In this document: positions 4,391-7,580 of the stretch, one piece after another
Numbering within the stretch: position 1 is the first letter of the stretch
Layout of the letters: every line of letters starts with the position of its first letter
NCBI GenBank assembly: GCA_964585225.1
Contig: CAZPCZ010000068.1
Span: 1 to 7,580 of the forward strand
DNA from: CAZPCZ01 sp964585225
GTDB lineage: Bacteria; Patescibacteriota; Patescibacteriia; JACPHY01
Direction: 5' to 3'
Length of the DNA: 7,580 nucleotides
Position numbers and translations under genes: made by a program
The notes under the pieces: generated by a model
The model's database searches: none
What the model saw: the letters and a program-made list of their open reading frames with translations, nothing else
What the model was told of the DNA's origin: nothing

Positions 4391-4639
4391 ATGACGATCG
4401 AGGAGATCAGAACCAGACGAGCGGCGCTCGAAGCCGAATGCGAGCCGCTCCTACAGCGTCGTGAAGGGTTGGTCGCGGAAGTTGACGGCGTTGATGCCGC
4501 GCTCCGGGAAAACCGGGAACGAATCCGCGAGCTTCAGCGGACCTGCCTGCACCCGAACGGGACCACGCAGCGGACCGGTCCCCGTTCGGACACGGAGGAA
4601 TGCCCAGACTGCGGTCTCAACGACACATGGGACGACTGA
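4391..4639 (+). CDS. Small coiled-coil protein with C-terminal zinc-ribbon-like knuckles
   Basis: An 82-residue protein started by a strong GGAGG site. Residues 1-50 are rich in Glu, Arg and Leu with heptad-like spacing, suggesting a long helix or coiled coil. The tail has C52-L-H54 and, 16 residues later, C71-P-D-C74-G, a likely CxH...CxxC zinc site. Short proteins of this plan occur in phages and small bacterial genomes, but I cannot assign a function. It is a one-gene transcript with its own promoter and a strong terminator, divergent from the RelE/RelB-type module in the same way as the gene at 3341 from MntA/HepT. Adaptor or nucleic-acid-binding roles are only guesses. Confidence 0.78.
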   Translation: MTIEEIRTRRAALEAECEPLLQRREGLVAEVDGVDAALRENRERIRELQRTCLHPNGTTQRTGPRSDTEECPDCGLNDTWDD

Positions 4640-4662
4640 CGCCGGGGACGAACGCGAACGCG

Positions 4663-4700
4663 AGGAGCCCGAGGCCTGACGGCCCGGGCTCCTTTCCTTT
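4663..4700 (+). terminator. Intrinsic terminator of the gene at 4391
   Basis: A strong GC stem (4663-4676 with 4681-4693, one bulged A) with loop TGAC is followed by TTTCCTTTT. It starts 24 bases after the gene's stop. The AGGAGCCC...GGGCTCCTTTCC framework recurs at 2585. Confidence 0.85.
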
Positions 4701-4731
4701 TCGATGCGACGAGCGGGGTAACTCCCCCCAA

Positions 4732-4752
4732 CCCCTCTTACCCTAAGAGGGG
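4732..4752. repeat. 9-bp hairpin, first of a pair downstream of rpoC
   Basis: CCCCTCTTA (4732-4740) and TAAGAGGGG (4744-4752) pair perfectly around CCC. It is the first of two adjacent C-rich hairpins between convergent genes. No T-run follows on the minus strand, so it is not a clear rpoC terminator. Confidence 0.75.
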
Positions 4753-4768
4753 AGCCGTTCTCCTCCCG

Positions 4769-4797
4769 CTCCCCCTCCACGCGGCGTGGATGGGGAG
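4769..4797. repeat. C-rich hairpin related to the repeat inside the GT2 gene
   Basis: CTCCCCCTCCACGC (4769-4782) faces GCGTGGATGGGGAG (4784-4797), 14 bp with one mismatch. The outer arm CTCCCCCTCCA is identical to part of the coding hairpin at 2357-2383, and both end in GGGGAGA, so the two belong to one family. Confidence 0.78.
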
Positions 4798-4822
4798 AAA
4801 ACATGAAAAACACACCGCACGT

Positions 4823-4874
4823 ATCCGCGTCATCAGCGTATCCGCGCTATCCGCGAAGAATCCGCGAATCCGTG
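4823..4874. repeat. ATCCGCG short direct-repeat array past the rpoC stop
   Basis: ATCCGCG occurs at 4823, 4840, 4849 and 4860, with a variant ATCCGTG at 4868. Spacing is irregular (17, 9, 11 and 8). The last copy ends 12 bases from the rpoC stop codon. It resembles in style, but not in sequence, the CGAATC array inside the glycosyltransferase. The units are too short and irregular for CRISPR. Confidence 0.7.
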
Positions 4875-4886
4875 ATGGCGTCAGCC

Positions 4887-7580
4887 TTACCATTTCCTCG
4901 CCCCCTCGATCCCCTCCGGTTTCGCCATCTCGCCGATCGGCACGACCGTGTACCGCGCGTCTTTCGTGATGTCCGCGTACGACCGGAACCCGGTGCCGGC
5001 GGGGATGAGCCGCCCGATGATGACGTTCTCCTTTAGCCCCTCGAGGCGGTCCACCTTCCCGGTGATCGCGGCGTTGATGAGCACCTTCGCGGTCTCCTGG
5101 AATGACGCCGCGGAGAGGAATGATCGCGTCGAGAGCGACACGCGCGAAACCCCGAGGAAGAGGTCCTCGCCAACCGCCGGCTGCTTGTCCTGATCCTGCG
5201 CGAGTTGGTTCGCTTCCTCGAATTCCGCGCGCTCGACGATCTCGCCGGGGAGGAGGTTCGTGTCGCCGGAATCCGTCACGGAGACGCGGGAGAAAAGCTG
5301 CTTCACAATCACCTCGATGTGCTTATCGTTGAGCTTCTGCCCCTGGGACGTGTAGATCGTCTGCACCTCCTTGAGGATGTACCGCGCGGTCGCCGGTTTC
5401 CCTGCCAGCGCGTAGAGCTCGTGTGGGTCCACCGCGCCGTCGGTGAGCTGGTCGCCCTGCTCCACCCGGTCGCCATCTTTCACCCAGAGCACGAACCCCG
5501 GCGGGATGACCGTCTCCCGCACCTTCTCGACTGGCCGCTTGAAGATGAGGTGGTCTCCCTTGATCGCGACGAGACCGTCGGCCGGCGCGGTCACCTCGTC
5601 CCGCTGGTACTTCAGGAGCACCTGGCCAGCCTTCACGCGCTCACCGTCATCCACGCGAGGCTTGAACGCCGGTTTGTCTCCCTCGCGCGCGAACGGCATC
5701 ACCTCCTCTTCGTAGTCCTCGTGCGTGATCGCGATGACCTTCTGGCCGGCAACCCCTTTGAGGATCGTCTTCCCCGTCGCGTCCTCGACGATTTTCTCGC
5801 GCGCCTCGACGTGCACGACACCGCTCACCTCGGCGATGAATGCCTTCCGCTTCGGCGTTCGCGCCTCGAAGAGTTCCTCGACTCGCGGCAACCCCTGCGT
5901 GATGTCCTGCCCGGCCGCGACGCCACCGGTGTGGAACGTGCGCATCGTGAGCTGTGTCCCCGGCTCCCCAATGGACTGCGCCGCGATGATGCCGACCGCG
6001 GTCCCAATGTCGACCGGGCGGTTGTACGCGAGGTCGAGCCCGTAGCAGGTCTGGCACACCCCACGGCGGAGCTTGCAGCTCAGCGCTGATCGGATGCGCA
6101 CGCGCTTGAGTGACGCCCCACTGAACTGCCGTGCGTGGTCCGCGGTTACGACCTGTCCGGCCGCCGTGAGCACGTCGGCGCTCGTTGGGTGCCGCAGGTC
6201 CTCGAGCGTGATGCGCCCGACGATCCGCGCGAGGAGCGGTACGCCGATCTCCTCGCTCTCCTCCGCGGTCATCACCCACCCCTCGGTGTCCTCGCAGTCT
6301 TCCTCTTGCACGATGACGTCCTGCGCGACGTCCACGAGTCGTCGCGTGAGGTACCCGGCGTTCGCGGTCTTCAGCGCGGTGTCCGTGAGTCCCTTCCGCG
6401 CGCCGTGCGTCGAGATGAAGTACTCGATGACATCGAGCCCCTCCTTGAAGCTCCCCTTCACCGGGAGCTCGATGATCTCACCAGCTGGGTTCGTCACGAG
6501 CCCCTTCATGCCGACCATCTGCGTGAGCTGCGTCCACGAGCCGCGCGCGCCGGAATCAATCATCGTCGCGATGGCACCCTGTGGGTTGAGGACCGCCTTC
6601 GAGTGTCGAACGATCTTCTCCTTCGCGTCCGTCCACACCTGGATGACCTGCGAGTGCCGTTCCTCGTCGGTGAGGAGCCCGTCGGCGTACTGCTGTTCGA
6701 TTTCGTCAACCCGAGCCTGCGCCTCATCGAGGATGGCCTTCTTCTCCGGGAGGTTCGGGAGATCGTCCATCCCCCACGAGTACCCGCTCTTCATCGCGTA
6801 GTGGAACCCGAGCCGTTTCACCGCATCAACGAGCGTGGCCGCTTCCTCGCGTCCGTACCGATCGAGGCACACGCGAACGATATCCGTGAGCGATCCCGAG
6901 TGCATCGTTTCATTCCGGTACGGGAGCCCCAGAGGGAGCACGCGGTGGAAGATGATGCGGCCGACCGTCGTCTCGACGATGCCGTGCGGCCACTCCGGGC
7001 GCTTGGGATCGTTCGGGAATCGCACGCGGACGAGCTCGCGGAGTCCAACCCGTCGCGAGAGGTACGCGAGGTATGCGTCATCGGGGTCGCTGAAGTAGCG
7101 CCAGGGGGCCTCCGGCGCGCGTGGCTCCACGATCGTGAGGAGGTGGCAGCCCCACGCGATGTCCTTGTTCGGCGTGACGATCGGGCTCCCGGTCGCGGGT
7201 TTGAGTAAATTCTTCGATGCGAGCATGAGCGCCCCCGCCTCGCGCTTCGCTTGCTCGGAGATCGGGACGTGCACCGCCATCTGGTCACCGTCGAAGTCCG
7301 CATTGTACGCGGTGCAGACGAGCGGGTGGATCTGGATTGCCTTCCCCTCGATGAGCCGCGGCTTGAACGCCTGGATGCCCAATCGGTGGAGCGTCGGCGC
7401 GCGGTTCAGGAGGACGTGCGTGTCCTTCGTGATCGCCTCGAGGATGTCCCAGACTTCCGGGTGGTCCGCCTCGATGACGCGGTTCGCGCCGCGGATGTTG
7501 TGCGCGAGGCCGCGCGCGATGAGTTTCGACATGACGAACGGCTTGAAGAGCTCGAGCGCCATGCGCTTCGGGATCCCGCA
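4887..7580 (-). CDS. rpoC: DNA-directed RNA polymerase beta' subunit, C-terminal two thirds (5' end beyond window)
   Basis: The frame is open to the right edge; six codons (CGIPKR) precede the Met at 7562, matching the conserved region just before the active site, so that Met is internal. About 897 residues are visible. Numbering from that Met: NADFDGDQM with the three Mg-binding Asp at 89, 91 and 93; the bridge helix around GARKGLTDTALKTANAGYL (387-405); the second zinc site Cys 423, 496, 503 and 506; the trigger loop GTQLTMRTFHTGG (535-547); and the terminal switch/clamp segment ending ARKW. There is no insertion inside the trigger loop of the E. coli SI3 type. Between EARTPK (566) and GAVDP (709) the spacer is about 140 residues, about twice that recalled for Bacillus, and holds two hybrid-barrel-like repeats ending DDGERVKAGQVL and KDGDRVEQGDQL. 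The gene is expected to follow rpoB, outside the window. No defects are seen. Confidence 0.98.
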   Translation of the reverse strand, partial: CGIPKRMALELFKPFVMSKLIARGLAHNIRGANRVIEADHPEVWDILEAITKDTHVLLNRAPTLHRLGIQAFKPRLIEGKAIQIHPLVCTAYNADFDGDQMAVHVPISEQAKREAGALMLASKNLLKPATGSPIVTPNKDIAWGCHLLTIVEPRAPEAPWRYFSDPDDAYLAYLSRRVGLRELVRVRFPNDPKRPEWPHGIVETTVGRIIFHRVLPLGLPYRNETMHSGSLTDIVRVCLDRYGREEAATLVDAVKRLGFHYAMKSGYSWGMDDLPNLPEKKAILDEAQARVDEIEQQYADGLLTDEERHSQVIQVWTDAKEKIVRHSKAVLNPQGAIATMIDSGARGSWTQLTQMVGMKGLVTNPAGEIIELPVKGSFKEGLDVIEYFISTHGARKGLTDTALKTANAGYLTRRLVDVAQDVIVQEEDCEDTEGWVMTAEESEEIGVPLLARIVGRITLEDLRHPTSADVLTAAGQVVTADHARQFSGASLKRVRIRSALSCKLRRGVCQTCYGLDLAYNRPVDIGTAVGIIAAQSIGEPGTQLTMRTFHTGGVAAGQDITQGLPRVEELFEARTPKRKAFIAEVSGVVHVEAREKIVEDATGKTILKGVAGQKVIAITHEDYEEEVMPFAREGDKPAFKPRVDDGERVKAGQVLLKYQRDEVTAPADGLVAIKGDHLIFKRPVEKVRETVIPPGFVLWVKDGDRVEQGDQLTDGAVDPHELYALAGKPATARYILKEVQTIYTSQGQKLNDKHIEVIVKQLFSRVSVTDSGDTNLLPGEIVERAEFEEANQLAQDQDKQPAVGEDLFLGVSRVSLSTRSFLSAASFQETAKVLINAAITGKVDRLEGLKENVIIGRLIPAGTGFRSYADITKDARYTVVPIGEMAKPEGIEGARKW

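Noticed and set aside
2540..4700. Integron or transposon carrying the toxin-antitoxin modules
   Set aside because: No integrase or transposase, no attC-like palindromes at cassette borders, and gene orientation alternates; the shared hairpins read as ordinary terminators.
4823..4874. Iterons of a replication origin
   Set aside because: Only four or five irregularly spaced 7-mers, with no DnaA-box pattern, AT-rich region or replication gene nearby.
5205..6089. Long plus-strand frame antisense to rpoC
   Set aside because: It is the mirror of highly conserved rpoC codons, with Arg/Leu/Asp-rich composition and no ribosome site; the same holds for 6073-6801 and 6135-7208.

Overview
This GC-rich window looks like a piece of a bacterial chromosome, probably from the Candidate Phyla Radiation (Patescibacteria). 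The lineage is an inference from three things: small dispersed hairpin repeats that even sit inside genes, a compact RpoC lacking the large enterobacterial trigger-loop insertion, and a mix of small toxin-antitoxin and unknown genes. No rRNA, tRNA or other taxonomic marker apart from rpoC is present.

Layout. (1) Positions 1-2483 hold an envelope/glycosylation neighbourhood: the 3' end of a GT39/ArnT-like membrane glycosyltransferase (+), a three-helix LAB_N (PQ-loop related) membrane protein (-), a small cupin (+), and a polyprenyl-phosphate GT2 glycosyltransferase (-). The GT2 gene carries two repeat-derived in-frame inserts, and a third repeat abuts its start codon, beyond which lies a frameshifted second copy of its first codons. 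(2) Positions 2540-4700 hold two toxin-antitoxin modules on the minus strand, HepT/MntA-type and RelE/RelB-type. Each is transcribed away from a small plus-strand gene. In both cases the divergent promoters share the same TTGACAA heptamer as their -35 and have 17-bp spacers on both sides. The antitoxin start codons lie 8-9 nt past their -10 boxes, which predicts leaderless mRNAs. The plus-strand genes have leaders, strong Shine-Dalgarno sites and strong terminators. The RelE-like toxin has no usable start in its own frame; one extra base near 4053 would explain this. (3) Positions 4700-4886 hold a repeat cluster of two C-rich hairpins and an ATCCGCG array. (4) Positions 4887-7580 hold the C-terminal two thirds of rpoC (-), apparently functional.

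How the genes may work together. The GT2 enzyme would charge a polyprenyl phosphate with a sugar on the cytoplasmic face, and the GT39 enzyme would use such donors outside. The LAB_N membrane protein and the cupin are candidate accessory factors, although the genes are not in one operon. The two toxin-antitoxin modules with their divergent partner genes form a repeated accessory block between the glycosylation genes and rpoC. No stretch longer than 300 bases lacks a gene. The main gaps (1353-1406, 2539-2629, 3219-3340, 3701-3800, 4292-4390, 4640-4886) hold the hairpins, promoters, terminators and repeats listed.
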